Source of the DNA: Dinoroseobacter sp034111085
GTDB lineage: Bacteria; Pseudomonadota; Alphaproteobacteria; Rhodobacterales; Rhodobacteraceae
Reading direction: 5' to 3'
DNA: 64,000 nt
Assembly (NCBI GenBank): GCA_034111085.1
Contig: JAWUXZ010000012.1
Coordinates: 13,524 to 77,523 of the forward strand
Of this stretch, positions 8,315 through 17,736 are shown one piece after another (within the stretch, counting starts at the first letter, position 1; each line of letters opens with the position of its first letter). The position numbers were made by a program, and so were the translations under genes. The notes beneath the pieces were generated by a model. It ran no database searches. It saw only the letters and a program-made list of their open reading frames with translations, and was not told the origin of the DNA.

Positions 8315-9642
8315 CAGACGTCTCCCATCAGAATTTTATGCATGTTCTCAGCGGCATCACGCCCCTCGGCTACGGCAGTCACGGTCAGGTCATCGCCGCC
8401 TGTGGCGCAATCCCCCCCGGCCCAGACGCCGGGAACGGAAGTCGCACCAGCGCTACCTACCTTTATCTTGCCGCGCTCCAGCGTCAGTCCTTCGGGCGCA
8501 TCCGACAGGGTCTGCCCAATCGCGCGCAGCACCATGTCGGCCTCAATCACTTGGGTCTCGCCGGTCATACGCAACTGGCCATCCACGGTCTCGGTATAGG
8601 CAAACTCGACCCCCGCCGCAGACACCGCTTCGGGTTGGGCGTTGTACAAGATCCGAACACCCTTCGCGGTCGCCAATTCCTGCTCGTAGATCGACGCACT
8701 CATTGCCTCTTTGCCGCGCCGGTAGGCCATCGTGACCTGCTCCGCGCCCAGCAACTTGGCTTGCACTGCTGCATCCACCGCCGTCATACCGCCGCCGATC
8801 ACGACCACGCGTCGGCCAACCTCGACATCAGTCTTGTCTTTCGACTGGCGCAGTGCAGCGATAAAATCGACCGCGTTCATTGCGCCGCCGCGGTCGCCAC
8901 CATCGACGCTTAGGGCATTAACGCCGCCAAGCCCCATGCCGAGGAACACAGCATCATGGCTTTCCTGCAAGACCGCAAGGCTTAGGTCACCGCCCAACTT
9001 GGCGTCGTAATGTACTGTAATGCCGCCGATTTTCAGAAGCCAATCGACCTCGGCTTGGGCGAAATCGTTAACCGTCTTATAGGCTGCGATCCCGTATTCA
9101 TTCAGACCACCGCCCTTGGGCTTGGCGTCATATATGTCAACCGCGTGGCCCTTCATCGCAAGGCGGTGCGCGCAAGACAGACCCGCAGGCCCTGCCCCAA
9201 TTACGGCCACCTTTTTGCCGGTCTCGGGCGCGCGCACAAACGGATGCACCCCAGCGCTCATCAGCGTATCGGTCGCATGTCGTTGTAGGCGCCCGATTTC
9301 CACAGGTTTGCCTTCGGCGGCTTCGCGAACGCAAGCCTCCTCGCAGAGCGTCTCAGTCGGGCAAACCCGGGCGCACATCCCGCCAAGGATATTGGCCTCA
9401 AAGATGGTTTTCGCCGCCGCCTCAGACGTTCCTGTCGAGATTTGGCGGATAAACAGCGGGATATCGATGGCTGTTGGACATGCCGTGATGCAAGGCGCGT
9501 CATAGCAGAAATAACACCTGTCAGCGGCAACCGCCGCTTCGTGCCCATCATAGGCCCCGTGCAGATCGGTGAAATTCTCTGCAATCGCATCGGCTTCAAG
9601 CCGTCCGGCAACAACGCCGTTCGTGAAAACATCAGCTGGCAT
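8314..9642 (-). CDS. preT: Dihydropyrimidine dehydrogenase subunit PreT
   Basis: FAD/NAD(P) subunit that passes electrons to PreA; related to the small subunit of glutamate synthase. Near the N-terminus are two cysteine clusters for Fe-S centres (CYFCYDAPCITACP and CARVCPTETLCEEAC). Then come the FAD Rossmann motif VAVIGAGPAGLSCA and the second nucleotide motif VVVIGGGMTAVDAA. I start at the ATG at 9642 because AGGGAG lies 7 bases upstream; a frame ten codons longer (9672) has no clear site. The gene leads the preTA operon and has a weak RutR-like site about 53 bases upstream. An IclR-like regulator is transcribed away from it. Confidence 0.93.
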   Translation of the reverse strand: MPADVFTNGVVAGRLEADAIAENFTDLHGAYDGHEAAVAADRCYFCYDAPCITACPTAIDIPLFIRQISTGTSEAAAKTIFEANILGGMCARVCPTETLCEEACVREAAEGKPVEIGRLQRHATDTLMSAGVHPFVRAPETGKKVAVIGAGPAGLSCAHRLAMKGHAVDIYDAKPKGGGLNEYGIAAYKTVNDFAQAEVDWLLKIGGITVHYDAKLGGDLSLAVLQESHDAVFLGMGLGGVNALSVDGGDRGGAMNAVDFIAALRQSKDKTDVEVGRRVVVIGGGMTAVDAAVQAKLLGAEQVTMAYRRGKEAMSASIYEQELATAKGVRILYNAQPEAVSAAGVEFAYTETVDGQLRMTGETQVIEADMVLRAIGQTLSDAPEGLTLERGKIKVGSAGATSVPGVWAGGDCATGGDDLTVTAVAEGRDAAENMHKILMGDV

Positions 9643-9694
9643 GCGCTGGCTCCCTGTTCTTTGGTTCGACAAAACGATGCAACGGGTTCAATTT

Positions 9695-9710
9695 TTTATC
9701 AACTGGTAAA
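9695..9710. promoter_or_regulatory. Possible weak RutR site upstream of preT
   Basis: TTTATCA-AC-TGGTAAA matches the RutR consensus TTGACCANNTGGTCAA at 11 of 14 defined bases. It lies 53 bases upstream of the chosen preT start, in the gap shared with the IclR-like gene. The match is partial and the region is AT-rich, so chance is possible. Confidence 0.4.
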
Positions 9711-9795
9711 ATTTTGAACAAGGCCATTTACGTCAAGTTGCCCCAAGCCCTCACCACATCTTGCCCCCCGCGTCCGTACGACCGACACTGTGTGG

Positions 9796-10584
9796 ATGCG
9801 CGACCTGACCCGTCCCAGTGATCCAGACGCCTCCGGCTATGCCCGGATCATGGCGGTGTTTGGCGCGGTCGCAAAGCACGGACCGATGACGCTGGAAAGC
9901 GCGGTGGCGCGCACGGGCATCCCGCGCAGTGCGTGTTGGCGCTGCCTGAGCACGCTTGAGGCCGAGGGATGGCTGCACCGGCGCTTGCTGGACGGTGCAT
10001 TTATAACCTCCGCTGCGGCCCATACCCAAATGGGCGCGCCCCCGCCGAGGCCTGAATTTGTCGAGACCCTGATCTCTCATCTGGCACCACTGGTGCGCAG
10101 GGCCCGTACTGAGGCGGATATCGCATTTCTCAATCCGGACGGGACGCTGCAAGTCCTAGATACAACACGCAAAACGCCCGAAGTGGACGAGGCATTTTTC
10201 ACCTCGCCCCTGACCCTCGCGGTGTTGATGGTTTGCTCGGCCGACAGCCGCATAGCACGGGTCAATGCGGCATTGGTAAATGCAACTCCCGAGGATCGCA
10301 GCGCCGTCACCTCAGGTCGATTCACCCGCGCCTTGGCTCTCGCAGCCACCCACGGCGAGGTTTGGGCCCCTGACGAGGGCAGCCTAACCGTCCCGATAGA
10401 GGCCGTTGGTGGCGGTGTTGCGGCCCTGCGGCTTGAAGGGTTTGACAACACGAAACGCAGTGAAAACAAACTGCGCGGGCTGGCTGAAATGCTGCGGATT
10501 GCATGTCCTGATCTGATGCCCACCGCACAGACAATCCGAAGTCGACATTGGCCTGTGCGCCGCAATTTTGAAACCCCACGCTAG
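9796..10584 (+). CDS. IclR-like transcriptional regulator
   Basis: About 262 residues. The N-terminal third is a winged helix-turn-helix (MTLESAVARTGIPRSACWRC, then LSTLEAEGWLHRR), and a C-terminal part shaped like an IclR effector domain follows (HLAPLVRRARTEADIAFL, then TLQVLDTTRK). The likely start is the ATG at 9796; a GTG two codons earlier is in frame. It is divergent from preT across about 150 bases, so it may regulate preTA or itself in addition to RutR. Similarity to classical IclR proteins is limited in the effector half, and no ligand can be inferred. Confidence 0.75.
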   Translation: MRDLTRPSDPDASGYARIMAVFGAVAKHGPMTLESAVARTGIPRSACWRCLSTLEAEGWLHRRLLDGAFITSAAAHTQMGAPPPRPEFVETLISHLAPLVRRARTEADIAFLNPDGTLQVLDTTRKTPEVDEAFFTSPLTLAVLMVCSADSRIARVNAALVNATPEDRSAVTSGRFTRALALAATHGEVWAPDEGSLTVPIEAVGGGVAALRLEGFDNTKRSENKLRGLAEMLRIACPDLMPTAQTIRSRHWPVRRNFETPR

Positions 10585-10651
10585 GCGAGCCCGGCCCGAT
10601 TGTGGCGGGACTGCGGCGGCGGTGGTGTGATTTGCGGACTACGGGCGTATA

Positions 10652-10668
10652 ATTCCGACAAGCGGAAT
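10652..10668. other. Short inverted repeat in the gap before the Hint gene
   Basis: ATTCCG-ACAAG-CGGAAT is a perfect 6-base inverted repeat in the 189-base gap between the IclR-like gene and the Hint gene. It could be a weak terminator stem or an operator; nothing decides between them. Confidence 0.3.
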
Positions 10669-10773
10669 GGGTGTCTTTAATTCGCCCAATTCTCCTGCCA
10701 GCCACTCAAGTAGAACAAAAAATTAGGCGCCGTCGAGCAGGGTCTATCCGCGCATCAGTATTGGAATTTCATC

Positions 10774-13416
10774 ATGGCACTGCCTCCAAAGACGCCGATC
10801 AATGATCTGACCGACGGCAACGATCAGGGCGACATTCAAGGTACCGATGGCGCTGACGCGATGTGGGGCGGTCCTGCCAATGGCCTTGCTGGTGGAGGCG
10901 CACAGATTAACGACACCATGAGCGGCGACGGCGACGGCACCATTTCGGGCGGCGAAGGCTATGACAACATATTCGCCAATGGCGGCGATCTCGTCTTTGG
11001 CGGCGAAGACCCCGATGACGGCGATATTGATCGCCTCTTCGTGCAAGACGTCGGCAGCATTGATTATCTCGATGAGAGCGGCGACCCATCCGCCACCCCA
11101 ACCGAGCAAGGCGTGGTCAGTTTCACGGATGGCACAACGCTGGTCTTCAGCGAGATCGAGCAACTGGTCGAGACCGATGGAGTAGGCACGCTGATCATTG
11201 ATGCCATTGAGTTGGCAGGTGCGCTGCCCGGGACCGGCAGTGAACAGACGACCGCTAACAACGATCTCGTTGCCTTGGGCGAGCCACTCGCGCTGGTGGG
11301 TCAAACCACTCCTGGCCAGATCAGCGAAGGTGACGCAATACGTGTTGGCGGCGAACTTTTTACAGTTGGTCCGCTCTCTACGGTCGAGACCACGGTCAAG
11401 CATGATGACGAATTTGGTATCCCAACGACCTCCGACAGCGTTGAAATGAATTTGCTCACGTTGGAGCCCCTGTCAGGGGGCGACACGCTTACCAATATCT
11501 TCGACCTGATCCGCGTTGGTGATCTGGATCCGCTGAGCAGCGGGACGCTTGCGACCGACCCTGCTTTGGCAAGTGTTGGAACGCTCGACAGTGTCAGCAA
11601 TACCGTCAGCTTTGATCTGGCCAATCCCGGTCAAATTGCCACCGGCGACACGGCCAATATCGGCGGCGTAGACTACAGCGTCGTCAATCTGGTTGAGGAC
11701 GTAACCGGCGACATCACCCATACCGATCCGGCGACAGGCACCTCTGTGACCACCCCAGATGTGGGCCTCGTGGCGATCCAGCTTGAAGACGCGGGTGGCA
11801 ACACGATTGAATATATAGTGGTGCTGGATTCCGAGGGCGATTTCACACAAATCACGCAGATCGACTATGATGCGACCTCGGCCAATCCTGTTGCAGGCAC
11901 CGATACAGGTCCGCTCGGCGAGAACGATATTGTCACGCTGGACACAGATGAGATCACTATCAACGATGCGATCATCACTGCCCCGGGCGTGCCGGAAACG
12001 GGCAATGTGTTCACGACCGGATCGAACGATCTGACCTCCGTTGAGGAGCCGGTTAGCGTATCGCTGTCACCAAATGGCAAGATCGAACCGGGCGCCACCT
12101 TCACCCTCGGCGGCGAAGTCTACGAGATCACGACCACCAAGGCAGTCACCATCGACGTGACCCTCCACAATGGCGGGTCCGAGACGACTGATGTTCTGGC
12201 CTACGTGATTGAGGGCACCAATGCAGACGGCGAGACCGTGACCTTTACCGTCCCACAAGACGCCAACTCGTTGCCCAATGACAGCGAAGGCCCGCTGCCC
12301 GACATTCAGTCCATGGAGGTGGGCCCCCTCACCCCTGTTGACAAGGTTGCGTTCGGGGATGTCGACACCGACGACACTGTAACGCTCGATCGCCCTGCCG
12401 GGGTCGCTCAGTGCACATTCGTTCTACATGATTTCGTGCAGATTGACGGCCAGCCACTGGAAGGCGAGACCAAGACCGTCCTCAATAACGAATTGCTGGA
12501 AGTTGACGAGCCGATCGTCTTCACCACGGCGAACCCGAACAAGATAAAGGTTGATGACACGACGGTCATCGACGGGATCACCTACACCGTCACCGACACG
12601 GGCCAGTGGAAAGGCACCGTCACGCTCGACAATGGCGACACGCCTGAGGTCAAGGGTGGCTTGCTGACACTGGAGGACGGCAGCGGAGGCGAGCTGACCT
12701 ATGCCATGCCTTATGACAAGTTCGGCGATCTGCCGGATATCACCGAGATCGAGTTTGAAGTGCTCGGGGATGACGCGACACCTGACATCAAGCAAAGCAA
12801 TGTCGATGACAATGATTTCGTCACACTGATCTGCTTTGCTGCCGGGACCAACATCTTGACCAAAAAGGGCGAGATCGAGGTGCAAAACCTCACCATTGGT
12901 GACAAAGTTCTGACCCGAGACAACGGCTATCAGAAGATCAAATGGATTGGTAAAACCGAGGTCGCGGGGCGCGGACGTTTCGCACCTGTGGTGATCGAGA
13001 AAGGCACATTCGGCAACGACCGCGATCTCGTGGTCAGCCCGCAGCACCGGGTTCTGGTCTGCGATTGGCGCGCGGAATTGATGTTCGGCGAGTTCGAGGT
13101 TCTGGTGCCCGCAATGCACCTGACCACGACCGAAGGCGTCTACACCGATCCGCGCTACGAGATCGAATATGTCCACATCCTGTTTGAGCAGCACGAGGTA
13201 ATCTTCTCGGAAGGCATCCCAACCGAGAGCTTCCATCCCGGCGACTACTCGGTCAAAGGCATGGTTGATAAGACCCGCGACGAGTTGTTCGAGTTATTCC
13301 CAGAACTGGCCTTAGAGGGCTTCGATTACGGTCCCTCCGCGCGCCTGTCACTGAAACGCCGCGAGGCCACTCAGTTGATCGAAGAAATGCGCTTGCGTCC
13401 GGTTGTACTACACTAA
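10774..13416 (+). CDS. Large acidic Hint-domain protein with four internal modules
   Basis: 880 residues with no obvious Sec signal. Residues 1-95 are Gly/Asp-rich like the calcium-binding (RTX-like) starts of many roseobacter secreted proteins. Residues about 160-680 hold four diverged modules starting near 162, 272, 416 and 570. Each runs roughly N-x-L, EP, PG/PN-x-I, a Gly-Gly pair, then Y/F-x-V. Residues 687-830 form a Hint (intein/hedgehog-like) domain. It starts at CFAAGTNILTKKG (C687 as the splice-type cysteine), continues VGDKVLTRDNG-like as IGDKVLTRDNGYQ, and includes the SPQHRVLV block (H758) and the TESFHPGDY block. Such C-terminal Hint domains are known or suspected to self-process secreted proteins. 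Function and target are unknown. The gene stands alone between the IclR-like gene and ackA. Confidence 0.85.
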   Translation: MALPPKTPINDLTDGNDQGDIQGTDGADAMWGGPANGLAGGGAQINDTMSGDGDGTISGGEGYDNIFANGGDLVFGGEDPDDGDIDRLFVQDVGSIDYLDESGDPSATPTEQGVVSFTDGTTLVFSEIEQLVETDGVGTLIIDAIELAGALPGTGSEQTTANNDLVALGEPLALVGQTTPGQISEGDAIRVGGELFTVGPLSTVETTVKHDDEFGIPTTSDSVEMNLLTLEPLSGGDTLTNIFDLIRVGDLDPLSSGTLATDPALASVGTLDSVSNTVSFDLANPGQIATGDTANIGGVDYSVVNLVEDVTGDITHTDPATGTSVTTPDVGLVAIQLEDAGGNTIEYIVVLDSEGDFTQITQIDYDATSANPVAGTDTGPLGENDIVTLDTDEITINDAIITAPGVPETGNVFTTGSNDLTSVEEPVSVSLSPNGKIEPGATFTLGGEVYEITTTKAVTIDVTLHNGGSETTDVLAYVIEGTNADGETVTFTVPQDANSLPNDSEGPLPDIQSMEVGPLTPVDKVAFGDVDTDDTVTLDRPAGVAQCTFVLHDFVQIDGQPLEGETKTVLNNELLEVDEPIVFTTANPNKIKVDDTTVIDGITYTVTDTGQWKGTVTLDNGDTPEVKGGLLTLEDGSGGELTYAMPYDKFGDLPDITEIEFEVLGDDATPDIKQSNVDDNDFVTLICFAAGTNILTKKGEIEVQNLTIGDKVLTRDNGYQKIKWIGKTEVAGRGRFAPVVIEKGTFGNDRDLVVSPQHRVLVCDWRAELMFGEFEVLVPAMHLTTTEGVYTDPRYEIEYVHILFEQHEVIFSEGIPTESFHPGDYSVKGMVDKTRDELFELFPELALEGFDYGPSARLSLKRREATQLIEEMRLRPVVLH

Positions 13417-13458
13417 AAGCCTGATATATAACATAAAAAGATCCTAAGGCGACCGCAC

Positions 13459-14598
13459 TCAGAGCAGTTTCGCCACTGCGCCGCGCGCGATCACCACTTC
13501 CTCATTCGTCGCGATCACCAGCACTGGCTTGCCCGTCCCGCCAATGCTGCCTGCGCCTGCCCGATTGGCAGCCGGGTCGCACGCAAAGCCTAGAAACTCC
13601 AATCCCGTCAACACTTCCGCCCGCACACGCACCGAATTCTGGCCGATTCCGCCAGTGAACACGATCCCATCAAGCCCGCCCATCGCAGCAGCCATCGCGC
13701 CGATCTCGCGGCGCACGCGGTAGGTGGCATAGGTAATCGCCTCATCTGCCTCGGGCGCGCCTGACGCCTCAAGCACCCGCATGTCGTTGCTGATTCCCGA
13801 CAGCCCCAAAAGCCCGCAGTCTCTATAAAGGAACCGCGACAGTGCGGCGCTATCCATGCCCTTTTGGTCCATCAGATAGAGCAGCACACCGGGGTCCAGA
13901 TCGCCCGTTCGCGTGCCCATCGGCAGACCGTCCAGCGCCGAAAAGCCCATGGTCGTGGCCACAGACACCCCGTCCACAACCGCCGCCAACGACGCCCCCG
14001 ACCCCAAATGCGCGATCACTACGCGGCCCGTCGCCAAATCCGGGTGCCGTGCGCGCAGCTCGCCGGAGATATAATCATAAGACAGCCCGTGAAATCCGTA
14101 GCGTCGCACCCCTTCGGTATAAAGCGCGCGAGGCAGCGCGTAGCAATTGGCCTCCATCGGTTTGCCCGCATGGAAGGCCGTATCGAAACAACCGACTTGG
14201 GCGGCATTCGGAAACACCGCCACCGCATCGCGCACAATCGCCAGATCGTGGGGTTGGTGCAGGGGTGCAAGCGGCTCAAGTGCTGTCAGTTTTTTCATCA
14301 CATCCGGCGTCAGAAACTCGGGATGCGTAAACTCCGCCCCGCCATGGACGATCCGGTGGCTGACCACAGTGATGTCGTGATCCTGAAGTGCGCCCTTCAG
14401 CACCCCAAGGATCATCGGCATTGGCCGCAGCGCAACGCCGCCTGCCAAATCCTGCTCGACCCCATCCACAAACAACCGTGCATCCGCGCCGGTGCCGTCC
14501 ACATGACCGCGCAGTAATTCGCGTGGATCTGCCTCAGCCGCGAAAACCGCAAACTTTACCGAGCTGCTGCCCGCATTGATCGCAAGGACGCGGCTCAA
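13459..14598 (-). CDS. ackA: Acetate kinase
   Basis: 379 residues, the usual length. It interconverts acetyl phosphate plus ADP with acetate plus ATP. Family signatures are INAGSSSVKF at the N-terminus (phosphate 1), the FDTAFH and GFHGLSYDYI segments, and GSGASLAAVVDG. Its start overlaps the pta stop by 4 bases, giving a pta-ackA operon for acetate overflow and acetyl phosphate supply. It ends 42 bases from the convergent Hint gene, with no clear terminator. Confidence 0.95.
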   Translation of the reverse strand: MSRVLAINAGSSSVKFAVFAAEADPRELLRGHVDGTGADARLFVDGVEQDLAGGVALRPMPMILGVLKGALQDHDITVVSHRIVHGGAEFTHPEFLTPDVMKKLTALEPLAPLHQPHDLAIVRDAVAVFPNAAQVGCFDTAFHAGKPMEANCYALPRALYTEGVRRYGFHGLSYDYISGELRARHPDLATGRVVIAHLGSGASLAAVVDGVSVATTMGFSALDGLPMGTRTGDLDPGVLLYLMDQKGMDSAALSRFLYRDCGLLGLSGISNDMRVLEASGAPEADEAITYATYRVRREIGAMAAAMGGLDGIVFTGGIGQNSVRVRAEVLTGLEFLGFACDPAANRAGAGSIGGTGKPVLVIATNEEVVIARGAVAKLL

Positions 14599-15533
14599 GC
14601 TGGGCGGTCGCTACGCGCAGCATAGAGCACCGCAATCGCGCAAGACACCAACCGCGCAAGTTCCCCGTCCGAACGGCTGGTCAGGATCACGGGCACCGAC
14701 GCACCCAAGACGATCCCAGCTTTCTCAGCGCGCGCGTAATGCGTCAGCGCCTTGGCGAACATATTGCCGGCCTCGATGTTGGGCATGATCATGATCTCGG
14801 CGCGGCCTGCGACCTGCGAGGCCAAACCTTTGCCGAGGGCGGCGGCCTGATCGACAGCAATATCCATCGACAATGGGCCCTCAACAACGCCGCCTGTGAT
14901 CTCGCCGCGTTTGGCCATCTGCACCAAAGCGTCGGCATCCACAGTCGATTGCACCTTCGGGTTGACCGCTTCGACCGCGCTCAGCACCGCCACATTGGGC
15001 GTCGCAATGCCCAACGAACGCGCCAGATCGATCGCGCTTTGAGTGATGTCAGCTTTGGTGTCCAAGTCCGGCGCGATATTGATTGCGCCGTCTGTGACCA
15101 GCAACAAGCGCGCCTCGCCCGGCACATCGCAGATAAAGACATGGCTCAGGCGGCGTCCGGCACGTAACCCGCCATCTCGCTTAACCACATGTTTCAACAA
15201 CACATCCGTGTGCAAATGCCCCTTCATCACGGCTGCCGCGCGCCCTTCATGGACAAGGGCCACACCGCGCGCGGCTGCGTCCGAATGATCTGCAATATCG
15301 ATGACCTCATAGCCGCTGATATCGACGCCAATCTCAACCGCGACCTGCGCAATCAGTGCTGCATCCCCAATCAAGATCGGCGTGATCAAGCCCGCCTCAG
15401 CCGCCTGCACCGGACCTGCAAGTGCGTCAGCCTTCTCGGGTGCGACCACCGCCACAGGCATTGCTGGCATAGCGGCTGCCTGCTTTAAAAGCCCGTCAAA
15501 ATGAACGTAATCGGATGCGTGAACCTGTGACAC
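14595..15533 (-). CDS. pta: Phosphate acetyltransferase (short form)
   Basis: 312 residues of the PTA/PTB catalytic domain only, without the N-terminal DRTGG part of long enterobacterial Pta. It converts acetyl-CoA and phosphate to acetyl phosphate and CoA. Recognisable segments are KGHLHTDVLLKHVV, GRRLSHVFI, GAINIAPDLDTKADI, VEGPLSMDIAVDQAAA and MIMPNIEAGNMFAKAL. An AGGAGA ribosome site precedes the ATG. It leads a two-gene operon with ackA. Phosphate butyryltransferase is the closest alternative, but pairing with ackA favours Pta. Confidence 0.88.
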   Translation of the reverse strand: MSQVHASDYVHFDGLLKQAAAMPAMPVAVVAPEKADALAGPVQAAEAGLITPILIGDAALIAQVAVEIGVDISGYEVIDIADHSDAAARGVALVHEGRAAAVMKGHLHTDVLLKHVVKRDGGLRAGRRLSHVFICDVPGEARLLLVTDGAINIAPDLDTKADITQSAIDLARSLGIATPNVAVLSAVEAVNPKVQSTVDADALVQMAKRGEITGGVVEGPLSMDIAVDQAAALGKGLASQVAGRAEIMIMPNIEAGNMFAKALTHYARAEKAGIVLGASVPVILTSRSDGELARLVSCAIAVLYAARSDRPA

Positions 15534-15610
15534 GGGCGATCTCCTCTGCGCGCTTAATTTGGCGGAGGTGTATCAACGAAGCGCAACCGCGCCGCCCCCG
15601 GTAGTGCGCG

Positions 15611-16405
15611 TCATGACGCCACACGCGCGCGCAGGCCGGACGTGATCGCAAACCCGAGGGCTGCCAGCGCCACAATCGTCGGCCCGGTCGGCGTGTCATA
15701 GACAAACGACAGCGCCAGCCCCCCAAGGGCGGCCACTGCGCCCAGCACCATCGCCCAAATCGCCATCGCCTCAGGCGTGCGCGACAGGTTGCGGGCCGAG
15801 GCCGCCGGAATGATCAGAAGCGCCACGATCAGCAGCACACCCACCACCTTGATTGCCACCGCGACCGTAACGGCCAATGCAACGGTCAGCACCAATTGCT
15901 CAGCCTTGGGATTAATACCCGCCGAATGGGCCAAATCGGGGTTTAGCGTTGCTGTCAAAAGTGCAGACCAGCGCCATCCGATCAGGGCCAGAACCGAAAG
16001 TACTCCGCCCCAGATTACCGCCAGATCGGCCCAGTTGACCGCAAGAATATCGCCAAACAGATATGCCATCAGGTCCAAGCGCACGCCGTCTAGCAGCGAC
16101 ACAGCCACGAGGCCAATCGCCAAGGCCGAATGGGCCATAACCCCCAAAAGCGTATCCATCGCGTGCCCCCGCCCGACCAGTCCACTGACGAGGAACGCCA
16201 TGATCAACGCCACAATCAGCGCGCCCAGAAATACAGGCAGCGAGAATGCCAGCGACAGCGCGACCCCGAGGACTGCCGCATGGGCCGTCGCGTCACCAAA
16301 ATAGGCCATCCGCCGCCAGACAACGAAGCATCCAAGCGGGGCTGCCGCGAGTGCAACACCGACGCCTGCCAGCGCCGCGCGGATCAAGAATGGATCAAGG
16401 GTCAT
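15611..16405 (-). CDS. znuB: Zinc ABC transporter permease ZnuB
   Basis: 264 residues with about eight membrane segments, the ABC-3 permease type used for Zn/Mn. It forms the inner-membrane channel for zinc delivered by ZnuA. Typical patterns are PLGCFVVWRRMAYFGDATAH and the LNPDLAHSAGINPKAEQLVL stretch. It overlaps znuC by 4 bases, and the znuC-zur junction is also a 4-base overlap, so zur-znuC-znuB form one Zur-controlled operon. Confidence 0.93.
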   Translation of the reverse strand: MTLDPFLIRAALAGVGVALAAAPLGCFVVWRRMAYFGDATAHAAVLGVALSLAFSLPVFLGALIVALIMAFLVSGLVGRGHAMDTLLGVMAHSALAIGLVAVSLLDGVRLDLMAYLFGDILAVNWADLAVIWGGVLSVLALIGWRWSALLTATLNPDLAHSAGINPKAEQLVLTVALAVTVAVAIKVVGVLLIVALLIIPAASARNLSRTPEAMAIWAMVLGAVAALGGLALSFVYDTPTGPTIVALAALGFAITSGLRARVAS

Positions 16406-17154
16406 GGCGTGGTCTCGGGATGCGGGTGGTGGTGATCATGGTCATGGTCGTGTGAATGATCATGATCGTGACGATAGAGCGCCAAAGCCCCCTTCGTGCC
16501 ACGCCCAAACAGCGCGCGATATTCCGGGGCTGAGGCCACCAAATCCGGTGCGCCTTCGCAGCAGACATGCCCGTTCAGGCAAATCACCCGGTCCGACGCG
16601 CTCATCACCACATGCAGGTCGTGGCTGACCATCAAGACGGCGCAGCCAAGCTCAGAGCGCAGCGCCTCGATCTGTTGGTAGAACGCCGCCGAACCCGCTT
16701 GGTCGAGACCTTGGGTCGGCTCGTCCAGCACCAATAGATGCGGGCGCTCCAACACCGCACGGGCAAGCAAAACGCGCTGAAATTGACCACCAGACAGATC
16801 CGAAAGCTGCCGCTTCTCCAGCCCAGGCACCCCTGCGGTGTCCATCGCCTCGGCAATCGCATTACGCGCCCGCTTGGTCGGTAGGTTCAAGAACCGCTCG
16901 ACTGTAATCGGCAAGGTGGCATCCACAGCCAGACTCTGCGGGACATAGCCAAGACGCAGGCCCGGCTGGCGCTCGACCCGGCCCTCAGACGCAGGCAGCG
17001 CGCCGATCAGGGCCTTCAAAAGCGTCGTCTTGCCGGACCCATTTGGGCCTACAATTGTGACGATCTCGCCTGCATGGATGGCCAGATCAACACCGTGCAA
17101 CACCTGTACGCCGTCGCGCGAAACACTCAAACCTTTGGCTGCGATCACGCTCAT
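16402..17154 (-). CDS. znuC: Zinc ABC transporter ATP-binding protein ZnuC
   Basis: About 250 residues. Walker A is GPNGSGKTTLL, the signature is LSGGQFQRVLLARAV, and Walker B is LLVLDEPTQGLD. The C-terminus ends in a run of about ten histidines alternating with aspartate (roughly the last 22 residues), which is likely to bind zinc. I use the ATG at 17154 because it makes an ATGA overlap with the zur stop; an in-frame start eight codons upstream lies inside zur. Confidence 0.93.
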   Translation of the reverse strand: MSVIAAKGLSVSRDGVQVLHGVDLAIHAGEIVTIVGPNGSGKTTLLKALIGALPASEGRVERQPGLRLGYVPQSLAVDATLPITVERFLNLPTKRARNAIAEAMDTAGVPGLEKRQLSDLSGGQFQRVLLARAVLERPHLLVLDEPTQGLDQAGSAAFYQQIEALRSELGCAVLMVSHDLHVVMSASDRVICLNGHVCCEGAPDLVASAPEYRALFGRGTKGALALYRHDHDHSHDHDHDHHHPHPETTP

Positions 17155-17627
17155 GCTTCGGCCTGACAGGCGGGGCAAAGACCTTCGGCTTCAAACACAA
17201 CACGCTCAATCGCAAAGCCCGTCTCATCGGCCAATGCGGTCAATGCGGCATGGTGTGGTGCGGCGGCTTCAGCGACCAATTTGCATTCACGACAGATCAA
17301 GAAAGCTGGGCGGTGGGCGTCGCCATCAGGGTGCGCACAGGCGATGAATGCGTTGAGTCGCTCAAGCCGGTGCGCAAATCCATGCTGCGTCAGAAAGTCG
17401 AGAGCGCGGTAGATCACCGGCGGCTGGCTGCCCAACCCCTCAGTGCGGATGCGGTCCAAAAGGTCATACGCTCCAAGCGCTTTGTGGCTTTCCAGAAGCA
17501 GTTCCAACACCCTAAGGCGCAAAGGGGTCAGGCGCAGACCATTGGCATCGCAATACGCCTGCGCCGCCTTGAGACCACCGGACCGGCACGCCGCATGGTC
17601 ATGGGTCTCAAATCCAATCAGATCCAT
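17151..17627 (-). CDS. zur: Zinc uptake regulator Zur (Fur family)
   Basis: 158 residues. The N-terminal winged helix (LRLTPLRLRVLELLLESHKA, then LGAYDLLDRIR) is followed by the dimer and metal domain with CAHPDGDAHRPAFLICREC and a C-terminal CPAC pair, the cysteines that bind structural zinc. With zinc bound it represses zinc uptake. A GGAG site lies 8 bases before the ATG. A perfect 15-base palindrome 45 bases upstream, shared with znuA, is the expected operator. Confidence 0.95.
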   Translation of the reverse strand: MDLIGFETHDHAACRSGGLKAAQAYCDANGLRLTPLRLRVLELLLESHKALGAYDLLDRIRTEGLGSQPPVIYRALDFLTQHGFAHRLERLNAFIACAHPDGDAHRPAFLICRECKLVAEAAAPHHAALTALADETGFAIERVVFEAEGLCPACQAEA

Positions 17628-17672
17628 CAGACAATCTCCGGGGCTGCAAAAGGCGCTTGCAGAACTAGGTAA

Positions 17673-17687
17673 TGTTATACTATAACA
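17673..17687. promoter_or_regulatory. Zur operator
   Basis: TGTTATA-C-TATAACA is a perfect 15-base inverted repeat resembling alphaproteobacterial Zur boxes. It is centred in the 109-base gap between the divergent zur-znuCB and znuA. A diverged second copy (TGTTACGTTATCACA, about 17689-17703) follows toward znuA. Confidence 0.85.
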
Positions 17688-17736
17688 ATGTTACGTTATC
17701 ACATCACTAGTCCCTTTCCCAGCACCGAGTTATATC

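Noticed and set aside
12424..13236. 270-codon open frame antisense to the Hint domain
   Set aside because: The plus-strand Hint motifs are certain. The antisense product matches nothing I know and has no start signals.
10774..13416. Repeated text in the Hint gene as a possible CRISPR or DNA repeat array
   Set aside because: The repetition is at protein level with diverged DNA and long, unequal units.
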